DNA of 64,000 nucleotides, from positions 62,001-126,000 of the forward strand of contig JAHBBC010000043.1 in assembly GCA_019915015.1 (NCBI GenBank). Direction: 5' to 3'. Positions 33,730 to 46,089 of the stretch are shown one piece after another. Every line of letters begins with the position of its first letter. The first letter of the stretch is position 1. Source of the DNA: Auriscalpium vulgare. Its lineage: Eukaryota > Basidiomycota > Agaricomycetes > Russulales > Auriscalpiaceae. The translations under genes and the position numbers were made by a program. The notes below the pieces were generated by a model. That model had not been told where the DNA came from. It saw only the letters and a list, made by a program, of their open reading frames with translations, and did no database searches.

Positions 33730-34880
33730 GGTCAAGTGGGTGAACGGCGGGCTGCGCAGGCGGTTTGAGGTGTCCCAGGTGCGCGTCGGGCGTGGTGGGA
33801 ATCAAATTTGAACTCGTGTTCCGACACCGAAGGGCTTTCTGAGTGGCAGGCAGCACGCGCGGTCGGGGACGGTGGACGCAGAGCGGGTTTCATAACTTGC
33901 GCGATCGCAAGAGGGATGGTGGGTATGTTTACATAGCACACAACGGGTTCTGCAAAAAGTCAGAGGCCAAACAGGGATAGATGTACTGTCATACTCCCCG
34001 TCGATCGTCGCTCTCATCAAAGCATTCAACCACTCCCCGGATCACGGCCTGCTCGCTTGTACCGAAATAGTGCGTCCGCTCCTGCTCGTGGTAAAACTTG
34101 AGTCCATAACGGCCAGGGTCGACCTTCTCGTCTGCGATTATTCGACAACCAACGATGTTGAGGCATCCTTTGATCTTTGCTTCCTGCAATCCCATTAAAA
34201 GAGAATTCGAGGATTGGATGACGAAGGCACTCACAGCTAGACTGTCGCTTCAAAGCCCATATAAATGCGGGCCCTTCAGAACGAAGACGACATTCTTCCA
34301 TGTGATGAAGTGTTCGCCCTTCTTGCGCATCCAATCAATATGATGCGGAGAGCCGGTTTACTCGAAGATGATCTTGCCCGCCTTGAGCGTCGTACGGACG
34401 GCTGATCCCCTTGCGACATGGTTCGCTTGCGCAGGAAAGTAGGGTCCTTCTCTCTTTGAGTTTCGTTTTCCCGGGGTGAATACAGCGCAAGATGGAGAAC
34501 TTGCCGCTCTTCTCTGTGGAGTAATCCGCAATGTCGCCTATGCTACTGCAGTGTAGGCATTCTAACCAGGCACGCGCAGAGAGAAGGACTTACATTGCGG
34601 CAGCTATCTAGACTTCCCGATGGTACCGCGAAGCCGTCAAAGACGCTCAAGTGGTTGCTCCTAGTCCAATCGAAGCTACGCTTGCGGGCGCTGCGCTTCC
34701 CTGCGTCATGAAGAGGCGACGTTTCATATGAGGGCGTCGATCACTTTGAGTTGCGGCGGGCAACATCCCCGTCCTTGTGATTCGACGACGTCGATTTGTG
34801 GCGGCCGAAGACGCCTTTGCGCTTGTCGTAATTTGGCGCCGTCTCCCTCTGCGACACGATCAGTGTTTGCCATTAGCACG
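33730..34880 (-). pseudogene. BOI-like PH-domain protein, degraded 3' part
   Basis: Minus-strand order in several frames: NYDKRKGVFGRHKSTSSNHK and STPSYETSPLHDAGK, a degenerate stretch, then the start of a PH domain (GPAFIWALKRQ-), SLLMGLQEAKIKGCLNIVGCRIIADEKVDPGRYGLKFYHEQERTHYFG in pieces, AVIRG, MRATI, and then NIPTIPLAIAQVMKPA-RPPSPTARAA. This matches the layout of the SH3/SAM/PH scaffold family (yeast Boi1/Boi2), which acts in polarity and secretion. Stops and frameshifts interrupt it and the SH3 and SAM parts are missing. Confidence 0.5.
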
Positions 34881-35059
34881 CAACAGATGTGATGCACCTC
34901 GCTGAGGACCGCTCGGTTCAGTTCTTCAGGGAGGGATTGAAATTGAGCGGGAACAAAGAGAAGGGAGTTGAAGGTGCGTGATGCACCGGAGCTCGGAGGT
35001 GTTGTGCCAGATAGAATGGAGGGTGGGGATGATTGTAATTGCGAACACTATTTTGCGCG

Positions 35060-35250
35060 TCCTACGCCGAGAGTTGGCTCCTCAGCCGCTCAGCGTACCC
35101 TTTCTGGGTCGCAGCACGCGAGGTCGGGGACGGAGGACGTGGAGCGGGGTTCACGCACATGGCTCGCCAGTGCGCAACCGCAAGCGGGATCAAGGGGACT
35201 GATACGGCGACGTGTCCTGCCAGAAGTTAGCAAAGTGTACGCGAGGAGAT
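35060..35250 (-). pseudogene. second fragment of the BOI-like gene
   Basis: The plus strand at 35110-35200 (cacgcgaggtcggggacgga, gagcgggttcacgc, cgcaaccgcaagcggg) repeats 33860-33920 (cacgcgcggtcggggacggt, agagcgggtttca, gcgatcgcaagaggg). It encodes the same PPSPT-RAA region on the minus strand. A short diverged duplicate of the relic to its left. Confidence 0.45.
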
Positions 35251-37559
35251 CGCACAAACAGGTACGCACTCGTCTCTCCTCTGCCGATCGCCGCTCTCAT
35301 CGATCCTCGCATGCACAGAGACCCCGTTCTTGTAGTCTGAGTCCATGACTGTGCGGCTTTCTCGATTCCCTGAGCGTTCGTAGCATGCGTCGGCGATAAG
35401 TGTGTGTGTAAGAAAAGACGCGCAGAAGGTGGAGGCGCGGGTAGCGAATGAGGAAGCGCCAAACGCTCGCCCGGTGACGCCATCAATGATGCCCGCCGCC
35501 CAGGCCTTCCAAGTCCTTCCACCGCAATCGTCAGCTCCACGATCTCCACAGTCTGCGCACCGTCGACACAGCCTTCAGCGATCAGGCCCAGTCAAAAGCC
35601 CGGTGTTTCCCTACCGATGATGTCCGTTCACAGAGGACCTGTCACCGCAAATGCGTTCGCAAGGGTTGGGATCCATTCCGTAGCGACGTACTTAGCATGT
35701 GATATAAGAGTGCTCAAAATTCACACCAGTTCCGACGTGCATCATGCGCATTGCTCATAATGATATCGGCACCAACACAAACCTTTACAACACCGTACGT
35801 ACATCGATTGCAATCGACATGCACTGTGTCTGCTTACTTGGAAACCTGCACACGGAGCAGCGTGTGTCGATAGCCCAAGTAGACATGCATGTGTCCACCA
35901 GCTGCTCGAGACCGACACATCCTCTCTGCACCATCTTCCCCCGCTCTCCATCAGCATATTGGAAACCTTCCCTTATGACTGCACTGCAATTTGCCGCGGG
36001 GGTGTCCTGACGCAACTCACCTCGAAGCTTCGATGTGTGAGAAGATGAGTTTCGAGGTCGCAGAATTGGGAGGGGCAGCAGATGAAGATGATAAATAAAT
36101 AGCATTCATATTAAGGCTACTATGATATGCAGTACAAAATGGAAGCTCGCCCGTGGTACTTACTCAACGTGTATGCCGCTGCCTTCGCGTTGTCCCGTTT
36201 CCGCGTTCTGCGCGCGCTGACCCGACCACTGCGTTGCCTAGGCTCGTCGGCATGGATGCACGCGCTGCGTCAGCAACCGATCTTTTACGCGGCCTTGACA
36301 CACCGGTCTACGCGAACCCCGTTGGCGCTATTGGAAAAAGACCGCGCGCGCGATGGGGAAGAGAGTCGTCGGGGCGGATGGGCGGGGTCCGGGGAAGCTG
36401 GCACAGCGCACGTGGTCCGCGGCACAAGGACGCGAGGCGGGTCAGTGCGAGCAGCACGCGATCCCGCACAGCGCGTCGTTGCTGCGCAGTCGAGCGAGCT
36501 GGCGCAGCGAGTGCATACAGTCGGGAGAGCGCAGAGGCTTGAAACACAGAAGACGGCGTAGATCGCAGGCGCGGCGTCTTTGCGGCTTCTCGTGAGACAC
36601 CGGCGCTGGAGGTGGGGCGCAAGGAGCGCGGGAGGTGGACAGCTGGCGCGCGGGGAGGGGGCGGGGGGCGACGATGCCTGGCTGAGACTGCGCGCGGTGC
36701 GTCGGCGGGTGTGGGTGGGGTTGGACACCGGTGGGCGTCCGCTCCTCGACATCAATGTCTTCCTCGCCGGGGAAGGGCAGATGGCCCATCGGCGGGGACC
36801 CCGTCCTGTTGCAGCTGCGCGGTCCCTCTAACAACATGGCTCTGCGCTCCTCGTGCCGCAAGCTGGACGTCGCACGGCGCATGCGGACAGATTCCTTCAG
36901 CGCATCGCCCAGTTCGACTTCGGACGAGCGCGACTGCGGGATGCCCGAGGATGCCGGAGGGTACGCGTAGACGGCATAGAGAAGGGTGAGAGGAAAGAGA
37001 ATAAAGCGAGAGAGGAGACGACTGGGCAGGAGACACCGCTCAGACTAAGCGCGCCTTTGGTGCGAAGAAGTCGCGCAGCCGTGTCGCGCGGCGGTCACAC
37101 ATGTCACTTTAAAACACCCAGATGTGACTTGGCCTAACAACCTCTTAAATGGGAGGCCTCATTTGCAGAAAGGCTGCTGATGGCCTTACAATAACTTCAA
37201 GAGAGGCATGTTTGATCTTTGTGCATTAAAACGACAAGATCGCATCCACAGGATGCTCCTTAGGACGGTGTGACAACCTGTCGGCATCTTCCGCGCCGCG
37301 CGACGTCATCGAGTCGCTACTTTCGTCGCCAAGTCGTGTTGCTTCCTCTCTTTCCCATACCACCATCATCGATGGTCTCTCTGCTATCTCCTCTTCGCTT
37401 CTGGCTCACTTGCTTGCAGCTCTGCGCTCACAGCTTGGCTTATGACTTGGCTGGTTTTCTAGACAACTCTCAATGCTGTGTGATGCTCTGGCTTGGCTCA
37501 GATGCAGGGCTCAGGACATGGTTCGAGCTCCATGAAGCAAGGCAAGCGGAGGGGACGAG
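35251..37559. other. gene-poor DNA, nothing recognised
   Basis: Open frames around 35400-35620, 36127-36560 and 36440-36990 are probably GC-driven. Their translations are rich in Arg, Ala and Pro and show no known domain. One minus-strand stretch (GSPPMGHLPFPGEEDIDVEE near 36750-36820) looks protein-like and could be a relic, but no family can be named. Confidence 0.35.
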
Positions 37560-37900
37560 TGGGAGCGGCCGATGTAGGGATGATCAGGGTGGCAGGGACG
37601 AGCAGGACGGTGGGGACGAGTAGGACAGCGGGGACGAGCAGGACGGCGGGGACGAGCAGGAGCGCGGGGCACGGGCGAGTGGCTGAGCGGGTCGAGCAGG
37701 TCGAGCAGGTCGGCTGGCACGAGCAGGACGGCGGGGACGAGCGTGAGCACGGGGGCATGGGCAAGTAGCTGAGCGGGTCGAGCAGGTCAAGCAGGTGAGC
37801 AGGTCGAGCAGGATGGCTAGCACGAGCAGGACGGCGGGGACGGCGGGGACGAGCGGGAGCGCGGGGGCACGGGCGAGCGGGCGGGGGCGGCCCAGTAGGC
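37560..37900. repeat. minisatellite of a ~15-18-bp unit
   Basis: Imperfect repeats of ggcggggacgagcagga, interleaved with gggtcgagcaggtcgagcag and a longer gcacgggcgag-ggc block that occurs three times. The frames through it give repetitive Gly-Thr-Ser-Arg or Arg-Pro text with no sign of selection. Confidence 0.7.
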
Positions 37901-40206
37901 GCAGTAGCGCACAAGTATATCGTTACCGTTGAATGACAGTGGTTTAGAATGATTACCAGAGGATCCCAGTGGATCCTGAGAGCAAACAAAGGAAATGCGG
38001 ATGACAATCACTGGGAACGCATGGCATCGGAATTGTGTACGCTACGAACCATTGTCAATGGACGCTGTCATATTTACCATCGGTTCAAATTCGCTATATG
38101 GCAGGTTTTCCGTTCCCATCTGACAGGCATACAGGAAAGGACACGATCGCGACGGGACCGCCGGACTTTTGACTGGGGATCAGGGAGGACCGACGCGACT
38201 GCACCACCCGCAGACCACGCCCGCTACGCCGATCAGCCGATCCCCCGCGCCACCCAACCCGCTTCTTGCACTGCGGCACACAGTCGATGCAAGCCGCATA
38301 GCGAGGCCCGAGGCCCAGGCCGCATACCCTCGCCACCCCAGCGAGGACGTGGACAAGCCAAGTGCCCAAGAACTTGCGTGTAGCACCATCTCCACCGCCC
38401 AGCACCCGCGCCAGACGCGTGCGGTGGTCTCCGATGACCGTCTTCGTGACACGGTATCGCAACGGGCTGGCCATGGTGCTCAGGCATCCTGTGCGTCTTT
38501 TTTCCTCCGTCTGCCCTGCGCTATGCTGATCCTTTTCTCCCAATGCGTACCAGCGATCCTGCGCTCCAGTCACTCGCACGCAGTCGTCTGCCGCCGGAGC
38601 CCACGATCGGTCGCGAAGCGCCACCCCGGCGCGAATAGAACCATTTCAACGCCCGCAGCGTGCCGGCCCCGAGTGCGCCGACGCGCGACACCTCAAGACA
38701 CTTCTTCCTACCCTGCCCTCCCTGCCCTGCGCTCACTCTCTATATAATGTCTTCCTCACCGCAGCGTCAACGTCACATTCACTTTCAATGCACTTCTCCC
38801 TTCCGTGCATCCCTCTGGAGCGTGGCCTGCACCAAGCCGTCCGGACGCCAGGAGGTTGCGCGCGCTGGCTCCGGGGCCAGTGCCAGCGCCAGCGCCGAAC
38901 GGGCGACAGATCCATTCACAGTGACCCTGGTCCCCGGCTAGCGCACACCCAGCATGTGTGCGTCCTCGGGTTATGGGAATCTTTCGGACAGGTGTGACTA
39001 ATATGTCCCGATTACCACCTGCAGACATCGACATGAGCGCGACGTTCAACACGACGAGCGAGCAATTTGCTCCTTCGCAGCTGCACGACCACGCCCGAAG
39101 CGCAGGCCGTCACGTCCAAAAGATTTCAACTGGTGCGCTGCCCCGTATTTCCACCAAACACAAGTACTCGCCTACTTGTTAGCGTCGCAACGCAGGCTTT
39201 TGTCAACACCGAGTGCCCTGCCGTGCTGCGCAGACAGGTTTCCCCGCTGGGTGCTGAAAGCAAGGACTACGAAAGCCCAGACCACAAGTCCCACGTGGCA
39301 CCCGTACAGCGGCTCGTGCCCGACGGCCTACCCTCGCCTCTCCAGGTGGATCGACATGGGGACGGCGCGTGCAGTGTGCGCTGGGTGCGGATCCGCCGGG
39401 ACGCGTGGGCATGCGCGCTGGGGGCAAATATTGGTGGGTTCCTTGTGCCTCTTGCGGCGTGTGTTTTCTCATCGAATTTGACTAGATTTTTGGCGACGCG
39501 AGACGAGGACTGGGTGCGCACCGCCGTGCACGCATCTAGCGGTAGCCTCCAAACGACTATAAGTGCATGGAGGTCTGGAGCCGACGCGACGCCCATCACG
39601 CTAAGGCCAAACACCGCGGCACCGACTTTTTCTGCGCCTCACGGTCGTCATCTCTCACGACCCTCCCAATCCCAATCTGCGTCGTCGCAACGCACCACGG
39701 ACGCCTATCTCCGAGCATTCGCCCGCGATCATCGATCACGGCGCCTCGTCTCCTTCCCGAACCCCCCTACGCTGTCTTCCTGTACGCGAAAGCCCCTCCA
39801 CCTGCACCGCGCGTGCTCGCCACCACCGCGCCCCTGCGCGCGCTGCACGCCTCTCTGACTGCGCATCAGCACCGCGCGCGCCTTGGAGTCTGCCGACATT
39901 GCATTGCGCTGGACGCGCGTCAGGAAATCTGATAGAACGCGATGAATGCCGAACAGCTGCCCGACCTAGCGGCCATCGCGCTGACGCTGCCCGCGCTCCA
40001 GTACCTTGCTGTGGGGAACGTGCGGATACGGGACGATGGGCAGGGAAGGGCGAGCGAGTTCGTGAGAGGCTGGAGGGTATCGACTAGGAGACGGCGCGGA
40101 TGGTGTGCGCTGCCGAGCGTGGCGCCGTGGGCGTGCGCGCTGGGGCGACAGTGCGTTCCTCTGTCTCTTTGCGCGGAGTATTTTCTAATCTGATCTGACC
40201 AGAGTA
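37901..40206. other. gene-poor DNA with a small LRR-like relic
   Basis: The only protein-like signal is at 39942-40050 on the plus strand, LPDLAAIALTLPALQYLAVG, a leucine-rich fragment. 39385-39440 and 40095-40150 share tgggc-tgcgcgctgggg, hinting at a duplicated relic. Other frames (38094-38624 minus, 38169-38747 plus, 39067-39858 plus) are open but not recognisable. Confidence 0.35.
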
Positions 40207-40209
40207 TAT

Positions 40210-41255
40210 CACCGCGGGTTGCCCCAAATCGCTCCCGGCGTGTAAGTGGCGGGGATGTGGGATCTATCCCGCATCTACGCCATTTATGCGCAGAATCGCC
40301 GCGACGCGCAAAAGTAGCGGCGAGACGGGATCGCCGCCGTTTCTGCGCCGGTTCTATCCCAGATTCGCGCCAGTTCTGCGCATGTAGCAGATTCAGGACC
40401 CTGGCCGGCGTGTTTGCTTCGGCATATTGCAATATACTAATACTGTATGCTTGTATTGACTGGATAATGCTACACAGGGGACAGTCTACGGTACAAATGA
40501 CTACAATATCTGTCGCCCTTGCTCACCGTGTCGCCCTTCGCTCACCTGCAGGGCTGTCTCAGCGGCTCTGTAGCACGTCACAATGAGCAAAAAGATAGGA
40601 CAGACATGAAGAATACTGACCGTGGCCGAGAAAGCGTGGAGCGCGAGAAGGTGAACTAAATGCATAGGATGAGCAGAGTCCGACAGACTGAGTGCAGCGG
40701 AAGCAGGACTTACCTCCACTGCAATCGAGACCGACCTACGACGAAAAGGTGAGTAACAGCGCCCCAGAAGAGACATATAGCACTCACCCGGAGCGCATAT
40801 ATCTACCTTGCGATGCCCTTGAGGCCTCTGCAGCGGGTGTGGCGCGCATACCTGGGCTGAGCATACCATCGACGTTGCTCGAGTAAGCCGAGGAGTCGAC
40901 ATTCGGAGGCTCAATGAGGGGACGAGTCTTGGAGGCAGGGCGGGAGGGCAGGGCGTGCGGGTGAGGGAGGTGGTGGTGTGCGGGAAAGGGAGCTCAAGAG
41001 ACAAGTCGAGAGGCTGCAGTATAAATGAGAGACGACGTGTTGTTTGCGCGTTGTTTGGCTTGAGCCGCGCGGCACTGGCTCGGCATCGTGTGTACCGGAA
41101 ATAGCTGAATCTATTTGGTGGCGATTTAGGCCGCAAATTTACGCTGGGGGTAAATATGGCGGAAATCGCACGGTGCGTCGATTTGGCGGAGAGGTAGCGT
41201 AGATATTGTATCTACTTCATATCTATCTGGAGGCGATTTAGGGCAACCCGCGGTG
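40210..41255. mobile_element. non-autonomous TIR element, 1046 bp
   Basis: The left end CACCGCGGGTTGCCCCAAAT and the complement of the right end match over about 28 bp with few differences (CACCGCGGGTTGCCCTAAAT, then CGC). TAT lies directly outside both ends (40207-40209 and 41256-41258), a possible 3-bp target duplication. Subterminal DNA on both sides is full of short related words (gcgattt, gccgcc, ctacgcc). No transposase frame is present. Reads as a deleted or MITE-like class II element. Confidence 0.65.
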
Positions 41256-42709
41256 TATGGCATACATGCATACGGCGTGTGAGTTCTATCTCGAATCCCT
41301 CGGCGCGGGAGGCCGTGGCGCGAGTGCAGATCGCCGCGACGCTCATCAGACCAAATCCCCCGATCTGCGCTGCCGCCGTCGACCACGCTTCTTGTGGAGA
41401 TCCCTGCGGAGGACGACCGATCGTGTCCGAAGTCATCGGCCTCTTCGCAGGGCGCCCCAGACTGGCCACAGGTCCTGAACAGCGTGGAAGTTGGGATGAA
41501 TGGCGCGGCGGGGGCCGCGGCGGAGCAGGCGGCGGCCCGGCCGGCAGCCGCGGCCTCCACCACGGCCCCAGGCCGGCCGAACTGCTGCTGCCTTCACGGT
41601 TGAACAGGTTGAACTCTCCATAACTGTTGACCAACTATTTTCAAGCTTCAGCTACAGCCTGTAGACATTCACCAGCAGCTGGCTGATCAACGTTGACGAT
41701 ATCCTGCTCCTTACGCTCACAAGATGAAGGAACGACCTCTCAACGTCAATGTCAGGTTCGATGGTGTTTGTCCGTCTGCTCATGACGAGACGCCGCACAG
41801 GTGTGTAAGTAGCAGGGTTCTCTTAGCTGTGGTGCCATCGCTTCACTTCCGCTCAATTCCGTTTGATTATCAGACCTAGGGATATCCGAGTCCGGTGCGC
41901 CAGAAAGCCTGAGGCCTTCTCATTCCCGCTCGCCTATGATTCCGACGTCGACGCCGCTGTCCCCCTGTCGCTGCTGTCCTCCTCTTGCCGCTGTCCCCCT
42001 CTCGCCGCTGTCCCCCTCTGCAGTCCATCTGCTTTTCGGGAGTGCGTCTGCCTCCGTAACGACTCGGACTTCTATGGAAACCATGCTCTGCGTATGCAGA
42101 GTCCCCGCCTCTTTGCTGAAGCCGCCGAAATCGTCCAATGACGCGTCTTTCCGCATTACGAAGTCCCACCGCTCTCCACATCGCAGCGATGCTCGTTCGT
42201 AGATATCAAAAGTTGTGCTGTGCCTCTATCGGCGTTGCTGGGCTATCTTCCTATGGCGTGGTGCCTACTTCACGAAGACATGTGAAAATCGCATTTGTTC
42301 TCGCAATTTACAGAGTGTGTATGTCGTTTTTTTTTCGCAGAACCCGTCATACTCACCGAACTGCTCGGATACTCGCTTATCATTTCCGTCATGTTGCGTC
42401 GCTGTCGCTGGGACAAATACTGCGCTGCACAGACTAGGGATGTATCCGGTTTCATCTCGTTATCGGTTCCCCGCCTGGAACGCTATCCCATCCTTTCCCC
42501 TTTGCATCTTTGGCATTCGATGCGGCGCCATTGCGGAAGCTATCTATGACCTAGCCACACGCAGATCCCCCGAGGCAGTATAAGTCTCGCCGTCGATATT
42601 CCGCGCCGTTCTCATTTCGCAACCTCCCCGGCCCCACGCCCCTTCACTGCCTCGTAAGCACTACTTAACTGTGTGATCTTACTTCCGCACCGACCATACC
42701 TCCTGCCTC
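41256..42709. other. intergenic with a short C-rich minisatellite
   Basis: 41955-42025 repeats cgctgtccccctct. No coding frame is convincing. A TATA-like agtataagt near 42579 lies about 130 bp before the carboxylesterase ATG. Confidence 0.4.
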
Positions 42710-45254
42710 ATGATCATGTTTCCACTGGTGCGCCTCCTTCTAGCAACGCATGTCGCCCTCGCCGCTGCCCGCCCGCCGCCGCCAATCCCAACGGGCGAAT
42801 CTCAACACCATCTGAATGTCCACGTCGCTGCCCCCGCACCATCTATCGTCGAACTGGATGATGCCTGGATCATCGGGCGCACCGACCCGATTCGACAAGT
42901 CGACGAGTTCCGCGCCATCCCATATGCATCCCCAGCGTACGTCTCGGCAGACCTCTCCTATTTCGCTTACTCATCTTCCGCCCCTCATTAGCATGCGCTT
43001 TGAACGCCCCAATCACATCCGCCTTACGTAGGAAATATCTACGCCGATGCGTACGGCGCGGCGTGCCCGCAACACCAGATGCGCGTCCCGGCATGGGTCA
43101 ATGGCTCGCTGCGCGACTCGGTGAATGCCGTGGTATCGAAGGTCTATGAGCTGAATGTTCCGCAGAGCGAGGACTGTGGGTGGCTTGTTCGGCTGGCACG
43201 TGTGCGCGTGCTGATCCACTGTGCACAGGTTTGACGCTGAATGTTGTGCGCCCGGCTGGGGCGAGGGAGGATATGGACCTTCCAGTCGTGTTTGTGAGTA
43301 CACATACGGTCCGCGCACGGGGTGGCTATTGACGCTCGTATGCACTAGTTCATCCATGGAGGTATGCCTGCATGCTTGTTTACGGCAGTGTGCGTGATTG
43401 CTCATGGTAACTTGTAGGTCTATTCCAGATCGGCGGAGCAGCATCGTACGTCCCCTCGTTTTGGTCAGGAAAAATCCTTATGCGTTGCCATTGCGTAGCT
43501 ATGACGGTGCGGGCGTCGTTTCAAGGTCGGTAGAGCTCGGGCAGCCGATAATCTACGTTAGCATCAACTATCGGTGCGCAATTCACTCTCTTCTTTCGTG
43601 AGACACGTCTGTCTAATCCTGCATTTCCTCGTTCAGTCTCTCTGGCTAGTATTATCTCTTGTCCTAGGAAAACGCCCGGACTGACAATCACGCGCCAATA
43701 TAGCTTTCGGCTTCATTGCCGGAAGGGAAGCCAAAGACGCCGGCATAGCAAACTTAGGCCTTCAAGATCGTCAGTCTCCTTTCCACTCTGGTATCTTTCT
43801 CTCATCATCTCCTGCAGAACGTCTCGCCATGCGTTGGGTGCAGAAGTATATCCGCAAATTTGGGGGCGATCCCCAGAAAGTGACGATGTAAGTCAAAGCT
43901 CTGCGGTGAGTTTCTCACCCTGTAGCTGAACATTCATCGGATGGCAGATGGGGTCAGAGCGCCGGAGCAACCTCAGTCTCTCTTCACATGCTCGCGAACG
44001 GCGGAGACACCGAAGGGCTCTTCCGCGGAGCGGTCATGCAGTCCGGCGGGCCGACCACCGTCGGCGACATTCTAGGTGCCACACAATCCTCTCGCATCAC
44101 TTGCAATTGGCCTGATTGTATGCGCTTATGTATGTGCGAACAGACGGACAAAAGCACTATGACGCGCTCATCAAGTCGACCGGATGTGACCGCAGCAATG
44201 ACAGTATTCGCTGCCTGAAATTCCTCCCGTATGTCGACATGAAGGCGGCCGTCGACAAAACGCCTAATTTCCTCGGGGTGCAGGTGCGTGGAGCCGTGCC
44301 ATCGTTCACGGCATGCCATGCGCATGTCATTGATCCTGTTGTGTGGAATCCAGGGTATGGCACTGCCATGGCTGCCGCGTGTAGACGGCGAGTTTCTTCG
44401 CGCGTCTCCGCAGGAGATGGTGAGGCAGGGCAAAGTCGCGAACGTGCCGTTCATTGCAGGTGTGTTTCGGTCCCGCCTTGGTTTCGTTTCCGTATTCTGA
44501 TGGTGCGTGCAGGCAACGTCGAAGACGAAGGATCACTCTTCTCCATCACTACGCGAGATCTTCGGTGCGGAAACTTATCCTCAGTACACGGTTGATGCTT
44601 ACCCTCCGTCTTGGTCACCAGCACAGACGAAGATGTCAAACACTACCTCAAGCAGTACATCCTACCCAACGCAACTGACGGCCAGCTGCACAATCTTCTC
44701 CGTCACTACCCCAGCGCACTCAGAGCTGGGTGTCCATTTGGTACAGGCAGCGATAACGCTGTCGGTGCGCAGACGAAGCGGATTGCTGCCATCCAGGGCG
44801 ACCTGTTCTTCCACGGCCCGCGGCGCTTCTTCCTGAAGAATCTCGCGACAAGGCAGAACGCATGGGCTTTTGGTGCGATGGCATCCGTACCTGTATCCGC
44901 TACATTGCTGACCTGGAGACAGTGAGCAAGCGCCTGAAGGACACGCCGTGGATCGGAGCTGTAAGTGCCACGATACTGTCCGCTTCAGACGCAACTGATC
45001 TTCTGTGACAGGCGCATGCGACAGACCTCCTCAACTCTTTCGGGGACGGCGAGCTGAAAGATTACATCATCCGCTTCGTCAACAACCTCGATCCCCATGG
45101 TAACGGTACAATGTATTGGCCCATGTACGACCCTGCCTGGCCGAGGGCGCTCATGTTCCAGGACGACCCGGACGTGACGGTGAGGGTGGGTGACGACGAT
45201 TATCGGCGGAAGGCCCTGGAGGCCGTGGGGAATTTGGTTGGTTCTCGTTTGTGA
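42710..45254 (+). pseudogene. type-B carboxylesterase/lipase, one frameshift (564 codons)
   Basis: Sixteen exons: 42710-42936, 42992-43175, 43229-43293, 43349-43361, 43418-43445, 43499-43573, 43637-43644, 43704-43769, 43818-43887, 43948-44075, 44144-44283, 44354-44459, 44513-44564, 44622-44872, 44923-44960, 45012-45254. All close in phase except exon 2, which is one base short near 43015 (RFERPN... against PYVGNIYADAYG). A signal peptide starts at MIMFPLVRLLL. The oxyanion HGG, nucleophile GQSAGA, Glu region NVEDEGS and His in GAAHATD are all present. These secreted or vacuolar alpha/beta hydrolases cleave esters. The intron after 43644 starts with GC. Only one base separates it from an intact gene, so a sequence error is as likely as decay. 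Confidence 0.8.
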
Positions 45255-45399
45255 AGCTGAAGTGGTTCTGAATATTGTGGCGCCGAGCAGACATTAAGAC
45301 TATAGTCAACTGCACATAAATTATTATTATTCATGGAAACAACTAACCAGACACGTAAAAATACCATGACATCGAGGAAGAGATCATGTAATTTAGAAA

Positions 45400-45720
45400 C
45401 AGCACAGAAAGTTTGTATTTCGCAAGTCAGGAGCAGAATTCCCTCCATGAGCACGCCTGTCCGGACTGTCTGTGCTCCGATACCTCCTGCGGATGCACAT
45501 CGCGACCAGTGGACCCCAACATGTCAATACATTCCAGCCTCGGGTGTCGGCTCACAAACTCCTCACGCTCTTCATCGCCCATGATAGAAGAGGCGACGTC
45601 AATTTCGAGCGCCAAGAATTTGAGCCGCGGCAGCGAGACGTCCTTCCATCCAGTGGGACATCAGGCGTCGAGTAATGGAATACCGAGGGTGAGCGAACAG
45701 ACATTTTTCGGGAGGATAGA
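45400..45720 (-). pseudogene. F-box/LRR-like C-terminal fragment
   Basis: The minus strand reads GWKDVSLPRLKFLALEID and then REEFVSRHPRLECIDM, matching the last leucine-rich segments of the cluster family (SLPRLKYLTF, EAFVRRHPMLEWI in copy B). Stops interrupt the frame upstream. Confidence 0.5.
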
Positions 45721-46089
45721 CCCGTCGGCCGGTCCGGCCGGGAGCAGAACTCGGTAGTGATGGGAAAGCCCTGGACGGACAGAGGACCCAACACTGATAC
45801 GCAGTACGTTGCGACAGGGACGATAGAGCTGCGTGGAATTTCCGAGAGGTGTAGAGTTCGGAAGGATTGGGCAAGGCCGGTATGCCAGTAGTGGGATGGC
45901 ACTGAGGGCGGCCGGCGAGCGGACGCTCGGTGGCGCCGGCCGGCCCGCCCACTTGTCTGGAGTCAGTCCGAGATGCCCGGGCCGCAGAAGTTGTTGTGAC
46001 CCATATCGTGTCCTCTTCATCTGCCTTTGATTCCAAACGGCGAGGGGGCTCGCCAGCTCGATATTCCCCAAATACCCGCGAGCGTGAGG

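Noticed and set aside
36127..36990. Several overlapping frames of 80-156 codons
   Set aside because: High GC keeps many frames open; compositions are Arg/Ala/Pro-rich, both strands are open at once, and no motif is present.
37493..38011. Repetitive proteins across the minisatellite
   Set aside because: The translation is just the repeat in different frames, without start context, introns or any conserved part.
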